DNA from: Armigeres subalbatus
Taxonomy: Eukaryota > Arthropoda > Insecta > Diptera > Culicidae
NCBI RefSeq assembly: GCF_024139115.2
Contig: NC_085139.1
Coordinates: 256,063,679-256,127,678 of the forward strand
Reading direction: 5' to 3'
Length of the DNA: 64,000 nucleotides
In this document: in pieces, positions 22,770 to 35,256 of the stretch
How the letters are laid out: each line of letters starts with the position of its first letter
Position numbering within the stretch: position 1 is the stretch's first letter
Position numbers and translations under genes: made by a program
Notes under the pieces: generated by a model
The model's database searches: none
Told to the model about the DNA's origin: nothing
Seen by the model: the letters and a program-made list of their open reading frames with translations, nothing else

Positions 22770-23045
22770 GCGCTGAAGGCACTTTACTCAAACCCCACAG
22801 GCATATATGAGCAACCCGAAGTTTGCTTCAAGTGCCTGGAACCGGGGCACAAGCAATGGGACTGCAAAGGCCCTTACAGAAGCAATCTCTGTCGACACTG
22901 CGGATTGGAGGGACATAAGGCACAATGCTGCACGAACCCTCCCAATTGTTTGATTTGTTCCAGCAAAGCTGTGAAAAGCAAGCACCCCATGGGGGGTTCG
23001 ATGTGCCCGGCGTTTAAGCGTGCTGCAAAATCGCAGTACAGGTAA
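22770..23045 (+). pseudogene. R1 LINE ORF1 (gag) C-terminus with three zinc knuckles
   Basis: Encodes CFKCLEPGHKQWDC, CRHCGLEGHKAQC and a third CLIC-type knuckle ending GGSMC. This is the C-terminal nucleic-acid-binding part typical of R1-group ORF1. Everything N-terminal is missing, replaced upstream by the minisatellite. It ends at TAA 23043-23045, overlapping the start of ORF2. Confidence 0.85.
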
Positions 23046-25480
23046 CGCAGCTAAACCTGAACCACTGTGATGCAGCCCAGCAACTGCTGTGTCAGACAGT
23101 TGCTGAATGGGGGATGGATATCGCCATCATAGCAGATCCTTACCGGGTACCCGCCAGGAACGGTAATTGGGTCACCGATGGGTCTAAAATGGCGGCGATA
23201 TGGACAACGGGGAAAAAAAACCCCAGTCCAAGAGCTGGTGTCTTCGACACACGAGGGCTTCGTCATTGCCAAAATCAACGGGGTCTTCTTCTGCAGCTGC
23301 TATGCGCCTCCTCGATGTTCGATCGAGCAGTTCGGTCAACTGCTAGATTGTTTGACGGCTAACTTGATGGGGCGTAGGCCGGTGGTGATAGCGTGGGACT
23401 TCAACGCTTGGGCCGTGGAATGGGGAAGCCGATCCACGAATCAACGGGGGCAGATCCTGCTGGAATCACTGGCCATGTTGGATGTGGACTTGGCTAATGT
23501 CGGTACCAAAGTACCTACAGCTGGAACGGGGCCGAGTCGATTATCGACGTTACGTTCTGGAGCCCTGGCCAAACGAGTAGTTCGAACTGGAGGGTAGATG
23601 ATGGCTACACTCACAGCGACCACCTGGCGGTTCGCTACAGTATCGACTATACGACCAGCATTCAGCGGACGGAAGAAGGGCGAGGCCTAGCCCTCGTATG
23701 TGGAAGACATCGTACTTCGACGACGAGGTGTTTAAGGAAGCGCTCCGCCGCGAGCACAATACTCTCGGTCTGAGCGGCGAGCAGCTGGTAACAGTACTCT
23801 CGCGTGCATGCAATGCCACCATGCCTAGGAAAGTCCACCCTAGGAATGGGAGGCCACCGGCTTACTGGTGGACTCAAGCAATTGCGAACCTGCGCCGCGC
23901 CTGCCTACGGGCAAGGAGGCGGATGCAGCGAGCACGCACAGAAGAGAAGCGTGTTGAACGACGGGTGGCGTTCGTGGCTTCTAGAGCCGCTCTGAAGACT
24001 GAGATTAGATCAAGTAAAAAAGTCTGCGTTGAGGGCCTGTGCCAAAGTGCCAACGCGAATCCATGGCGTGACGCGTATAGGGTCGTAATGGCCAAGACAC
24101 GTGGGGCGATGGCCCCTACAGAGCGATCTCCAGAGATGCTGGAGAGGATTATCGCGGAGCTCTTCCCACGTCATGGTCGAAGTCCCTGGCCTCACTTTGT
24201 GGAGCTGCCAGGGGCCAGGGTGGCCGATAAGGGAAGAGTTACCGTGGTGGAACTTGCGGGGATTGCACAGTCCCTTAGTGTAGGTAAAGCGCCATGACCG
24301 AATGATATTCCGAACCTGGCCATCAAAGCGGCCATTGCTGAGGCTCCCGAGATGTTCAGATTTGTCATGCAGAGATGCCTGGACGAGGGAGTCTTCCCTG
24401 AAGCATGGAAAAGGCAGAGCTTGGTCCTATTGCCAAAGGCGGGAAAACCACCGGGGATCCGTCGGCATATTGACCAATATGCCTCCTTGATACGGCGGGG
24501 AAGGTGCTCGAGAAGATCATCCTCAACAGGTTGTTGATACGCACGGAGGGTGCGGATGGTCTATCGAGTAACCAGTTTGGCTTCCGAAAGGGTAAGTCGA
24601 CCGTAGACGCTATCTTATCGGTTACCAAATCCGCGGAGATAGCTATCCAGCATAACATAGAGGGGAGTTCGCTATTGTGCAGTAGTGACTCTCGACGTGA
24701 GGAAAGCATTCAATAGTGCCAGTTGGCAGCTATTGCAGATGCGCTCCTGCGTCTTGGAATTCCCGAGTACCTGTTCAAGATTCTCGGAAGCTACTTCCAG
24801 CATATAGAACTGGTATACGACACGAAGGCGGGGCGGAAGTGTGTTGACATAATCTCAGGGGTTCCGCAAGGTTCCATACTGAGTCGGTGTTATGGAAAGT
24901 CATGTACGACGGTGTCTTGAGGTTGAAGTTCCAGGTGGGCGTGGTAATCGTCGGCTTCGCTGACGATATTACGCTGAAGGTCTACGGCGAATCGATCGGT
25001 GGAGTTGACTGCAGCCCACTCGATCTTGCGAGCGCGTACCGTACCGTGTCGCACGATGCACTATGCGTCATCACCGGTATGATGCCTATTGACATCGTTA
25101 TCGGCGAAGACATAGAGTGCTTCGAAATGCGCGACACGTGATTTGTTTTAGTCAGGCTGGCCTCAATGGTCAAATGGCAGCGTACGTGGCATAGTTCCAC
25201 TAAGGATAGATGGACACATAGGTTGATACCGGAGATAGGTACGTGGGTCAAGAGGCGCCATGTGGAAATCACTTTCCACCTGACCCAGGTCCTTACAGGC
25301 CATGGTTGCTTTAGACAGTATCTACACGTGTTCGGCCTCGCCCGAGTGTCCGGTGTGCACAGGTTTAGAGAAAACGGAGGAACACGTGTTGTTCGTATGC
25401 CCACGTTTTCGCACAATGCGTGACCTGTGGTCTGGACACTACCCCGGACAACCTAGTCCGGAGGATGTGTAAAGTTGGCT
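23042..25480 (+). pseudogene. R1 LINE ORF2: endonuclease, reverse transcriptase and C-terminal zinc finger remnants
   Basis: The order is that of an R1 polyprotein. The endonuclease (TQLNLNHCDAAQQLL, CYAPPR, WDFNAW, SDHLAVRYSI) spans about 23045-23660. The RT follows (NQFGFRKGKSTVDAI, GVPQGSILS, GFADDITLKVYGESI) to about 25010. Just after the ADD motif the sequence jumps to a C-terminal block (SAYRTVSHDA, GMMPIDIVI) with a CPVC...H...C knuckle near 25350-25410. Frameshifts occur at the A run near 23213 and at several places up to 24900, with a deletion after RT motif C. It cannot make a working protein. Confidence 0.85.
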
Positions 25481-26358
25481 GGAACGCCGTTTTATCGGCT
25501 ATCATCCAAATTGTCTCGGAGGTACACAGAAGGTGGCGCATGGACTCGAGGAATGGCTAGTTCAGGCGCAAATAAGAGGTGGTCCAAGGGTTCGGAGTCG
25601 GCTTCATGGATCATACCGGTGCCCTGTGGTCGAACTCGATCCTTTCATCGAACAAGTGGCCGCGCGAAGAACAACATGGTATCGTCGCTTTCGCGGCGTC
25701 GGTCACCCGGTCGGGTTCCGAGCCCGAGGACGGAAAGGGGTTCTCGTCAAGGCTAGGGCAGGCATAGGCACCGCGTCGGCAAGTCCCTCTGTGTGTTGGC
25801 GAATAGGCCCCATCGCAGAGAGGTCAATTTGGGGTGCACGCGGCATCATCATTCTTGTTACCAGCCGTGCAGAGGGAAGCAGGTGCAAAGTCGACCCTTC
25901 CCACCTTCCAAGGACATAGGGCGTGGTAAGGCCACCTGGAAAGCCGGAAATGCGCTGGCACGATACCATGGTGTTCTTTTAAAAAAGCGAGTCACGAAGT
26001 TCGGTGTTGCAAGGACACGCAGCTAACATCGAGGGTGCGTTGTGCACTGTCCCCCCTTTGAAGCATTACTTTCTTGTTGTACCGAAGGGACTTGGCGGCA
26101 ATGGAAACGGTTTAGCGGGTCGGGGATGTAGTCCTGCCTTCCTCGTTTGCTGTTGCAGGTGGTCCCTAACCCCGCACTTCCTGGACGTCCAACCCAGCAA
26201 GTCTGTTGAGCAGATTCCCCTCCATTGCTTAGAAAGAAAAAAACACACACACATACAGACATCACATCAATTCGTAGAGCTGAGTCGATTGGTATATAAC
26301 ACTATGGGTCTCCGAGCCTTCTATCAAAAGTACGGTTTTGGAGTGATAATATAGCCTT
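25481..26358 (+). mobile_element. R1 LINE 3' region and other dispersed repeat
   Basis: From 25481 to about 26040 the sequence continues the LINE C-terminus and 3' UTR in GC-rich form, with no intact frame. From about 26255 to 26358 is a separate short repeat containing a CA run (ACACACACACATACAGACAT) and GAGCTGAGTCGATTGG, familiar from Aedes intergenic DNA but not assigned to a family. Confidence 0.5.
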
Positions 26359-26621
26359 TCTTCTTCTTATTATTGGCATTACATTCCCACACTAAGACAG
26401 AGCTGCCTCGCAGCTTAGTGTTAAGCACTTCCACAGTTATTAACTGCAAAGGTTTCTAAGCCTAAGTTACCATTTTTTTTTGCATTCGTATATCATGAGG
26501 CTAACACGATGATACTTTTATACCCAGGGAAGTCGAGACAATTTCCAATCCAAAAATTGCCTAGACCGGCACCGGGAATCGAACCCAGCAACCCTCAGCA
26601 TGGTCTTGCTTGCTATAGCCG
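26359..26621 (-). mobile_element. tRNA-related SINE (Feilai-like), 5' truncated
   Basis: On the minus strand the B-box-like GGTTCGATTCCCGGTG is followed by a body (GGCAATTTTTGGATTGGAAA, AACTGTGGAAGTGCTTAA) and ends in an AAGAAGAAG-type tail at about 26361. The head is cut at 26621, inside the tRNA-like part, compared with the copy at 1-80. A degenerate body fragment is at 54675-54755. Confidence 0.8.
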
Positions 26622-27074
26622 TAAAAAAACGAGTAGTAGTTGTAAAAAGAGTTATCATCATGAAAAAAAAAACATTCAACTGAGTAAAAGAATCTGAAAA
26701 CTTTATATTTAACATTTTTCATATCTTGTTAGTAAACCTTATAATACTAAATAACATGCAGATTGATGTTAATTGGAAAAGAATTTTGCTTGCTCTATAT
26801 TGCTTTACTTTAAAAAAAGAACGGTGATCCAATCAAATATGTTTTCGATTATGGTGATTCGGAACACCGCTGTGCTTATCTACGTTTGTTCTTATGTAAA
26901 TTTCTTTTTAATCAACTAATGCGTGAATGTCGATCTTCAATTTATGCAGAAAGCTTGAGTATGCCGAGTTTCGTTTGAGCATCGTTTCCATATACGGTTT
27001 TAAAATATCTCCAACCAATTCGTTGACTAGATGGCGGTTCGTTGCTAGCGCGTGATGGCCGACTTGATGATCCT
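26622..27074 (-). other. presumed 3' UTR of the uncharacterised gene
   Basis: Downstream of the stop at 27075. A possible ATTAAA polyadenylation signal occurs on the minus strand near 26914-26909. No repeat or other gene seen. Confidence 0.35.
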
Positions 27075-30000
27075 TCACTTCTTCAAACCACCCGAGTAGC
27101 TTTTGCTGCTCTTGGCCTGAATGATTCGCGAGATGTACGGCGTCCGGGTGTCGATGTACCCCAAGCTACTATCCACGTCATCATCATCGTCGTCGTCATC
27201 AACGTGGTTGTTGTGACCATTGGTGTTGGTTCCGATGTTATCATCACTGTTGTTGAAATCGTCCTCAAGATCTCGATCGTAGTTTCCGTTTCCACTGCCC
27301 GACGAGTACTTTCGCTCCAGCGTGGCTGCCGTTCCGTGAAAGCGCGACGAGCTCAGGCGGCGCGTCTGGCCACCATTTTGAAGTAATGGACGTTCTAGTG
27401 TGGAATCCTTTTTGCGATACATTCCGTTTGGTTTAGATGGGTTCGGCAGGTTGTCAGCCTCTGGTTCGATGCGTTTGCCGCAGTCGATATTCTACAAAAA
27501 GAAAAATGATATTCAATGTTAGCACATAGGGGGAAAGACGGCTTTGGCAGGTTTTGTTCTATTATTGGCAGGGGAGTTTTTGTCGAAAAAATTTTATGAA
27601 ATTTGGCCACAATATTCTTTGATATGCAAAGAACGTTTAGGCCAAATCTGAGCCTAGTCAATCATAAAAACCCCCTGCCAATAATAGAACAAAACCTGCC
27701 AAAGCCGTCATTTATTTGAATTCGTGACAACGAAGCTAAAACTTGAGGTCATAGTGTCAATCATCTTGTCTGCCTGATAACTTCATCGATTTTTTCATTT
27801 TTTTTCACGGTGGAACAAAAAATGTACTAAGGCTTTGAGTATCTTCTCTACTAACATACCTCGTCATCATCGTTCGCATCGTACACCTGTCCCGTCTCCT
27901 CCATCGTGAACAGTCTCAATTGGTGCCGTATGGAAGCCTTCTCACGTGCTCGCTTCTTTTGGAACTCCTCTTCCACCCTACGCATGGCTTCCAGTTCGCT
28001 CAGTCTCAGCGCTTCCTTGATCTCCGCCTCCCGTGACAACTTCTCGGCGACACGTCGTTTCTCAATCTGCCGTATCGTGCTCTGGAAGGTAAATCGATGA
28101 TTCTTCCGGGTGGAAATCTTTACCGGGAAACTTTCACCCTCCGGTACAGGATCCTGCATGTTCTCCTTGGTCTCCCTTCGTTTTTCCGCGTAGGACATTG
28201 TCACTGCGGGCGTATTTGGCACGTTGTTATTTTGGTCGTTGTTTGCGGGGCTGGCGTTGGTATTAACGACCTTGGTAGCATCTTTCGGAAGATACATCAT
28301 GTGCTTTCCACTGACCAGGTATCCAATGGCGCTATGTTTGGCAGGCGCGCCAAACTGTATTTCCTCTTTTTTGGCTCCACTGTTTGCCGGAACATCCGGT
28401 GGGCTCTGTTTCGGAGCGGTTGGACTGAGCTGCCGTTTCTCATAGGCATTCGTTATTGATGGTGACTCCAGCCGAGACAGGAACCAATTGTCTCCACTTT
28501 CCAAAGGGCTTACATCTGGATCGCTGGTGAATGCATCCGAAACCGACTTACGAAGTTTTTGCAAACTGTTGAACATCTGCTTTTCGACCTACAATAAAGA
28601 AAGCCTCATTGATCATATCTTCTCAACCACCCCACATTAGTACTTACCTTCTCACCATTGGCTGTCGCCGTGTAGACAGACAGATGACTTTCTCGCGGCA
28701 GCGATAAACTAAAGATGTGCCCTTTGCTGGAGAAATCGTTGGGCCCATTGCTGATTGGTGTCTCCTCAATAAGCTGTCGATTGTCACTACTTCCAGTCGT
28801 AGTTTCATCATCCTCCAGGTCCTGTTGGGGCGTCCAAGGCGTCAACCTCAACGCATTTGAAGACCATGCATTATTATCGCTGACTGGACCATCGTCAGCT
28901 GGAGAACTCTCTGGCGAGTCACGTTCCTTACTCGAAGTCATTAACTGTGCTTCCGCTATGTCCGGAAGCCCAGCGTCACCAGAAATTCCACTGTCGCCAC
29001 TTTTGTTGTCTTGTAGTCCAGGTACAGGTTCCCGATAGATTCGTTCAATACGCTCCTCTGCTGCTTCAACAGCTTCTAAACTTCGTAGCATTGTTTTCTT
29101 CTCCACAAAGGGGAATATCTCAGTTGCGTCCCGACCGAAGTCGTCTTCGGTGGTCAACAGTCGCCAGGCTGCCGCTGGACTGAACCTCGGTATCTCAAAA
29201 TGTTTACGCGGCAGCGTTGGCCGTAGTTTAAGCGAAATCTCCTGGGCCTCTGAATCCAGGTCTCCACCATTGGTTCGTGTGTCCACGTCCGAGGAAGCTG
29301 CCGAATCCGAACCGGAGGCGAACTTGGTTCCATTCATAAGGCTAGCCGCAAAGCGATCGATGGCGTCCAGCTGGGTTTTGTCCATTTCCTCGTCCGGTTC
29401 ATGCTGAAAGCCATTACGAGATATGGGTTCCTCATCGGAGGATTCGGGGTCCGAATCAACACGTGTTTCCAACATCTTTGCTGTGACCAGAAGTCCTGGA
29501 GACATACGTGATTCTTCCTTGGAAGATTGCTTGGGAGTTTCAGCCATACCAAAATAGAAGCTTGTTTTGGGTAATGGAGGTGGAGGTGGGGCAGGACTAA
29601 GCGATGGTTTCTCCCGTTCCGGAGATTCTTGCTTGCTTGGTTCCACCGATATAACCAGACTATTTTTAGGTGCCTCCACCTTGATGGTCTGCTTGGCTTC
29701 GGACAATTTGCGGTGATTGGTCGTTGATGAAGTTGACTTTTGTGGAGCATGGTTAGGATTGTTCTGGGGGGCTACAGATTTTCGTCGAGTGGCGAGCTGC
29801 AGCTCCTTCTGGAAGTCCGTCATCGGAGTGATTGGGGTTGGTTGAGATTGTTTGCGTTTCTCGTCAGGGGCCTTGGGTTTGAACTTTGGTTCAACTGTTG
29901 AAACGCGACTTTGTTGCATCTGCTTTTGTTTGCGTTGTTGTTGCTGCTGCTGCTGTTCAGCTTGGTCCTTCTCCAGCAGAGACTTGACGATGGATTTTCG

Positions 30001-31349
30001 TCGTGAAATCGGTGGCGACATGGTCGGCTTGATTTCTGGCACATGGGCGGTGTCTTCACCGCTACGCAGCACCCGGTCGCGCTCGAGCACTCCGATATCG
30101 AAGGTCTTTTCCCGCCGGAAGAACGATGTCGGATTGAGGCGTGACTTTGGTTTGTCCAGGGTACCGCTGTCAAAGTCTGGGTCTTTGCGCCCCATAAGTT
30201 TGTAGGGACTGCTGTTGGACGGGGCCAGTGGCATCTTGTGACCGTTTTTGGCAGAGTACTTGGCGTCGGATGCTTCCGGGAGTTTGGTAATGTTCAGGTT
30301 CTTCTTGGTCTCGGCTCGCGTTTTGAACAGCCGAAGTTTGCGCGTCGGATTGTTGCTGTTACTGTCGCTAGAAGGCTGCGTTGAGGAGGCATCCGAATTA
30401 GTTTTGCGCAGAGGAGAGTATGCGATAATGCGTTGCTTCTCAATGACCTCCGCTTCACGTTCACGCTGAAAAACAGGACGTTAGTTAACGATCAATTATA
30501 AAAGCCTTACCGGATGTGGGAACTAACCTTCTCTAACGGAGGTGGAACGGGAGCCTTTTTCTTATTCTTACCCTTGATGATCTTGGACTGTGCTGGTTTG
30601 GTGTTGCGATGGTTACCTGCCTGTCCACCACTTCCTCCACTCGAGTCGTCCTGCCCCTCGTTGCCGCCCATAGCAATACGAAGATCAGGTTCAGAACCGA
30701 AGCGTTTCTTGTTTAGCGTTCCATGGTCGTAGCTCGGTTTCCGTTGGTTTGTGGTGTATCCTCGGGATCCTGGTGCTCTGGAAGGTGACTCATCGAAGTC
30801 TCGCCTTCCCGGTGTTACCATGTTCATCTGCGTACGGGACCGCTGCATAGCCAGCCGTGGTGGCAGCAAGGCCATGACTCCACTTTCTTCCGATTCGTCG
30901 AAGGCATCATGCTGTTGTTGGTGCTGTTGATACGTCGGAGACGAGATGCTTTTCGATCGCTGAAGGTTGTTGTTCTTGCTGATGGTTCCGCCGGAGTGCA
31001 AAATGTTTCCGTTATTGGTCGGACGTAGTTTAGCCACCCTTCCGGGAATATCCGGGAGAACCTTCATCGGAGGAGGAAGACTCGGTCCACTACTGGTGGA
31101 TTCCCGGTGTCCCAATCCGTCGTGATTGTTGTGTCGGTGGTTATCGAAGGTTCGATGACCGCCTCCGACTAGGCCGGTACCTCCATTGCGCAGGTCCCGC
31201 TGATAGGACTCCAGCCAACCGGGGGCAGCGCCATGGTGACCGTTGGCACGCATCATTTCGTGATATCGCTGGTATTGATGTTGGTAGCTTGGGTGGTGGT
31301 ATCCCTCGTCATAGCCGGGCAGGCCGTGCATGCTGCCCGAGTTCCCCAT
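27075..31349 (-). CDS. uncharacterised 1,261-residue, mostly disordered protein; four coding exons
   Basis: Exons 31349-30528, 30465-28648, 28588-27860 and 27491-27075 join in phase 0 at GT-AG sites and end in a stop. The N-terminus MGNSGS fits an N-myristoylation signal, suggesting membrane attachment. The protein is rich in His, Ser, Pro and Gln. Visible elements are basic GKNKKKAPVPPP near residue 260, RRKSIVKSLLEKD and a poly-Gln run near 445, a PPPPPPLPK run near 565, a charged, probably coiled-coil segment at about 1050-1110 (EKRRVAEKLSREAEIKEALR), and an Asp run near 1222. No known domain is recognised. Many RxxS-type sites suggest phosphorylation. I could not name a Drosophila ortholog. 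A possible 5' UTR acceptor (CTCTACAG) lies 17 bases upstream of the start. A scaffold or cortical role is only a guess. Confidence 0.85.
27537..27709. mobile_element. 173-bp near-perfect palindromic MITE in the last intron
   Basis: Inverted arms of 43 bp start GACGGCTTTGGCAGG and differ by one base or gap. The core (TTTATGAAATTTGGCC to GGCCAAAT) matches the MITE at 5684-5790, which lacks these outer arms. It lies in the intron 27492-27859 of the uncharacterised gene, so the pre-mRNA would contain a strong hairpin. Confidence 0.85.
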
Positions 31350-33210
31350 TTTGGGTATTGATTTCTGTAGAGTACCCTCTACGCGGATGAGTTTGAGATT
31401 ATAAACGTTGAGTACGTCCAGTGATTTCGAGTAATCGACTTGTTTTTCTGGTCGGTCATCTCATTTTGTCTGTAAATATAGACCAGAAAAAATAGGAAAA
31501 GGTTGAATAGATTATCATTACGAACGTAGAATAATTGAAAACTGAAAATACAATTAAATTTCGACCAATCAATCAAGTCTTGTCTTGAAGCTCATTTACC
31601 AGGGAACACCATTCTCCATTATTACGCGTTAGTTTATACATCTACGACTCCCACTGAGTATCCAGTTGGTAATCATTATAAACCCCTTTGTGTACATCAA
31701 TGAGTAGAAAGAAAGCTGCAATTACTGGGAATTGATAATTACAGACCCCTGCAGAGCTATTTATTGGTCTGGATCAAAATATTTAGGCTGCAAGCGAAAG
31801 TTAGTTGGTCTGTTACATGATCGGTCTGAATGCATTAAATGTCGATTGAATTGCTTTCTATTACGAATTCGATTAAAGTTATCCAGAGGTTAGCTGCCAA
31901 AATAATAAAGATACATAAATGTTGATATAGCAACTTCATGATTATGAGAACTAAATTGAAAGTTTGGAGATTATGCGAACTATCGATGATTAAATAAATT
32001 TATTTGATCGTTGCAGATGTTGAAAAATGTCTTCTAAACTTCTAAGATCAGTGATGCAGCCTTCAACCTCTGTAGCAGGCAATGAAGCTATACATTTCTG
32101 CCCAATCTAGTTAATTTGTCGCCTAGATATTTCCAAGTCCAGGTCCAGCGCATCCAGTTATCCACCGGAGTTGTGCAGTAAGGAATGTGCACGAATAAAT
32201 TACGAGGAATGACGAATTTCCGGATTGCCCGGGATTCACTTTCCTCAAGCTGAGGTTTCTTCCTTTTTGTACGTGACCAGACAGTGAATTGGAAGTGTGG
32301 TGGGCGTTTGTAGTTTAAGCAATACAGGGGGTGACTATTGAGCATGTGGGAGCACACTGAACGCACATGACATGCACGTATGTACCTCACCTTTACTGGC
32401 TCCCCATGCACCACCTGTGCCTAACGACAGACTTATTGCATCGTGACGAGATGTGTTAAGTGAAGTGGCGTTTGAGCCACGTAATTAAGGACCCATTATC
32501 CGTGCTGGCTACAGACAGTAGACAGAAGGCGCAACATCCGAAGAGTAGTGAAGAGAGTGTTAGATCTTCCATTTCAGCTTAAACAATTATGTTTTGAGAC
32601 TTTTGGGGCGTGAAGTTGAGCAATGTTGTGCACAAACGCATCAATTGCGTCCGGTATTGATCCTCCGCGATGGTTTCACTTGGTTTCAGCAGCTCACGTC
32701 TAGCTGGTCACACTAGATACAAGGCATAATCTTGAAAAATGTAGCTTAGGCTGGATCGCACGAGGGTGAACGTGGCACTACACAAACGGGTACGGAACAG
32801 GCAAAAATTGATTTTTCGGAGGACCATGTGTCTTCAGGAAGATCGAGACCATGAAAAGACGTAGCAACTGTATCGGACTAATAACGCATGAAAGGGTCAC
32901 GTGCCACCAGCCTGCCGTGTGTAAGAATATAACGGGGAACCATCTTTTGAATGAGCGGAAGATGATTCAAAGGTGGCGGCAAATGTGGAGAGCACCTGCT
33001 TGGTATCTGCCTCATTCCTAATCGATCAACGCTCTGGAGCTTGGAGTCAGCTCTACAACCAGCATATGATTGATTGAGTTGCGTGGTAGATAATACTCCG
33101 TAACATACTACGAAGATGACGACATTGATATTATCTAATCTAATCTAGTCTAATCGAAAATAAACGCAACCAGTACTAAGAAAGCATCCTGGAAAATAAT
33201 TGGGTTAGAT
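31350..33210. other. upstream region of the uncharacterised gene, no clear gene
   Basis: Probably holds a 5' UTR intron and promoter, which I cannot place. A stretch at about 32740-33170 has weak LINE-like remnants on the plus strand (ERKMIQRWRQMW resembles the linker ERWKQHYEEHF at 540) and ends in TCTAATCTAATCTAGTCTAA, like a short-repeat LINE tail. A 108-codon frame at 32088-32414 on the minus strand resembles nothing I know. Confidence 0.4.
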
Positions 33211-33404
33211 CAGCGGTTCTTAATCTTTTTCTTGAAAGGTACCCCTTCGAACTTTTGCATCATTTGATTTTTTGCTGTAAATAAAAATAGGCGTAGCTCA
33301 TAAGATATATGAAAAATGGACTTGAATACTAACGGGACATATGACTCTCCATAAAGGCTAAAATTTTCATTATTCCGTGCAACTTTCCAATTTATATTGA
33401 ATTT
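33211..33404 (+). mobile_element. hAT terminus fragment
   Basis: Starts CAGCGGTTCTTAATCTTTTT and GGTACCCCTTCGAACTTTT, related to the left end of the hAT element at 59788-61382. No matching right end precedes the satellite, so this is a fragment. Confidence 0.6.
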
Positions 33405-33753
33405 TGAAGGGAGGCTTCCGAGCCTCTTGAAAAGCGGCTTTGAAAGCACGCATCTGAGCCTCTTGAAAGTAGACTTGCAAGCCTCTCGAAAGAATAATTC
33501 CGAGCCCTTTGAAAGAAGGCTTCTGAGCCTCTCGAAAGGGAGCCTCCGAACCTCTTAAAAAGATCTTTGGAAATAATTAAAAATAATCTTTTTGAAAGTA
33601 GGCTTCCACGATTTTTTAAAAGAGGCTTCTTAGCCTTCCGAGTCTCACGAATGGCGGCTTTCGAGTCACTTAAAAGTGGGCTTTCTTTGCATCTTGAAAG
33701 GAGGCTTCTGAGCGTCTTAAAAGTACGCTCCCGAGCCACTTGAAAGAAGCCCT
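33405..33753 (-). repeat. satellite of about 24 bp, block 1
   Basis: Tandem units of the type GGCTTCCGAGCCTCTTGAAA with many variants. It is interrupted by the element starting at 33754. Confidence 0.9.
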
Positions 33754-34410
33754 AGCAGCACACATGTTCCACAAAGATTTTTGAAACTTATATGTGACCG
33801 GATTCAGTCACAACCAGGTTGCTGCAACCATTTTTGTCTGACTTGTGCTAGGATAGGATGTGACAACTCAATTGAGACTGCCTTGTTGTTTTTCAGTCGG
33901 TTGCTCTGACGAGATGGTCGCCAGTCCAGCCAAATTAATTTGGCACAAAATCTTCCAAATATCATATATCAAAGCTTGATGTTTTTCTTTCCGTTCTATC
34001 AATTATTTATGTAAAAGAAGCGAAAGACTATCAGAGAGAAGTTTTCGCTAATGAAAATATGACTTTGAGATCGAAAATAACAAAAAGGTGAAGGATAATG
34101 CTTAACATCAACAGTTTTATACCTTTACAACCTTTAAGAATAATTTATATGGCGTTTGCAGTTCAATATAAATTTATTTTTTTACCAAAAAACTGGAACT
34201 CAAACATTTACGTATTTTGCTTAATATTAACTTTACAAACCTGCAACACGGCCAAACTAACAACATGTTGCCCCAAGAAAAACGCGCCGCCACCAATCGA
34301 AGTAATCGATTGTTATTTTCAACCAATCAGCAACCGGTACGATTGTGGCAGCAAATCGGTACGATTTTTATTGACTACTTGACACATCCTATCCTATGAC
34401 TTGTGCTGCT
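33754..34410. mobile_element. MITE-like element inserted in the satellite
   Basis: Short termini AGCAGCACA and TGTGCTGCT. A sub-terminal AGGATAGGATGTG near the left occurs as its complement CACATCCTATCCTA near the right. Satellite units continue on both sides. It contains two overlapping short frames (34098-34399) with no recognised domain. Its first 100 bp are related to the small MITE at 10733-10830. Confidence 0.65.
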
Positions 34411-34947
34411 CGGGAAGCTACCGAACCAATTGAAAGGAGGCTTCCGAGCCTCTTAAAATGATCATCTTGGAGAAGGCTTCCAGGCCACTTGTTTTTTTTT
34501 ATAAAGGATGCTTCCTTTGTATCTTGCAAGGGGGTCTGAATGTCTTGAAGGTACGCTTCTGAATCACTTGAAAAGAGGCTTCCGAGCCTCTTAAAAGGAA
34601 GCTTCCGTGCCTCTTGCAAAGAGGCTTCCGAGCGTTCAAAAACGAGGCTTCCAAGCTTCCTAAAACTAGGCTTCCGGGCTCCTTGAAAGGAGGACTGCGA
34701 ACTTTTCGAAAGGATGCTTCCAGGCCTCTTGACAGGAGGTTTCCGAATCTCTTGAAAGCAGGCTTCCGGGTCTTTTGAAAGAAGGCTTCCGAATCACTGG
34801 TAAGAGGCTTCAAGGCCTCTTGAAAGGAGATTTGTGAAAGGATGCTTCCTTTACATCTTGGAAGGAGCCATCTGAGCATCTTTAAAGTATGCTTCTGAAT
34901 CACTTGAAAGGAGGCTTCCGGGCCACTTGAAAAGAGGCTTCCGAGTC
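34411..34947 (-). repeat. satellite of about 24 bp, block 2
   Basis: Same unit as block 1. It ends at CCGAGTC where the gypsy LTR begins. Confidence 0.9.
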
Positions 34948-35131
34948 TGTTATATTTGATTCAGTGTATACATACAATACATATCTTGTTTCTTTCCACC
35001 CCTGGGGATGTACTTCGGGTTAGAGAAGGGGAGAAGTAAGAACCGGAAAATAAACTGGCTGTACCAGCTATCAGGCTCTGATTAAATTCGTATTTTATTC
35101 GTTAAGCTTTTCCATAGAAGCAAACACAACA
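34948..35131 (+). repeat. gypsy 5' LTR
   Basis: 184 bp, TGTTATATTTGATTCAG to CAAACACAACA. It lacks the 9-bp insertion present in the 3' LTR. Confidence 0.9.
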
Positions 35132-35256
35132 TTGGCGACGAGGAACGGGGATTGGGCGGAAGCATTACAGGTGTGTAATCGGTCGTATCGTAACTAAAAA
35201 GTCGGTATTTCGTCGAAAAGTATTTCGCGTCGCGCAGTGACAACTCGTAATACAAA

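Noticed and set aside
27075..31349. Naming the uncharacterised gene after a Drosophila gene
   Set aside because: No motif was specific enough to support a named ortholog without a search.
32088..32414. 108-codon frame on the minus strand as a gene
   Set aside because: No domain, no splice context and no start context; could be chance.
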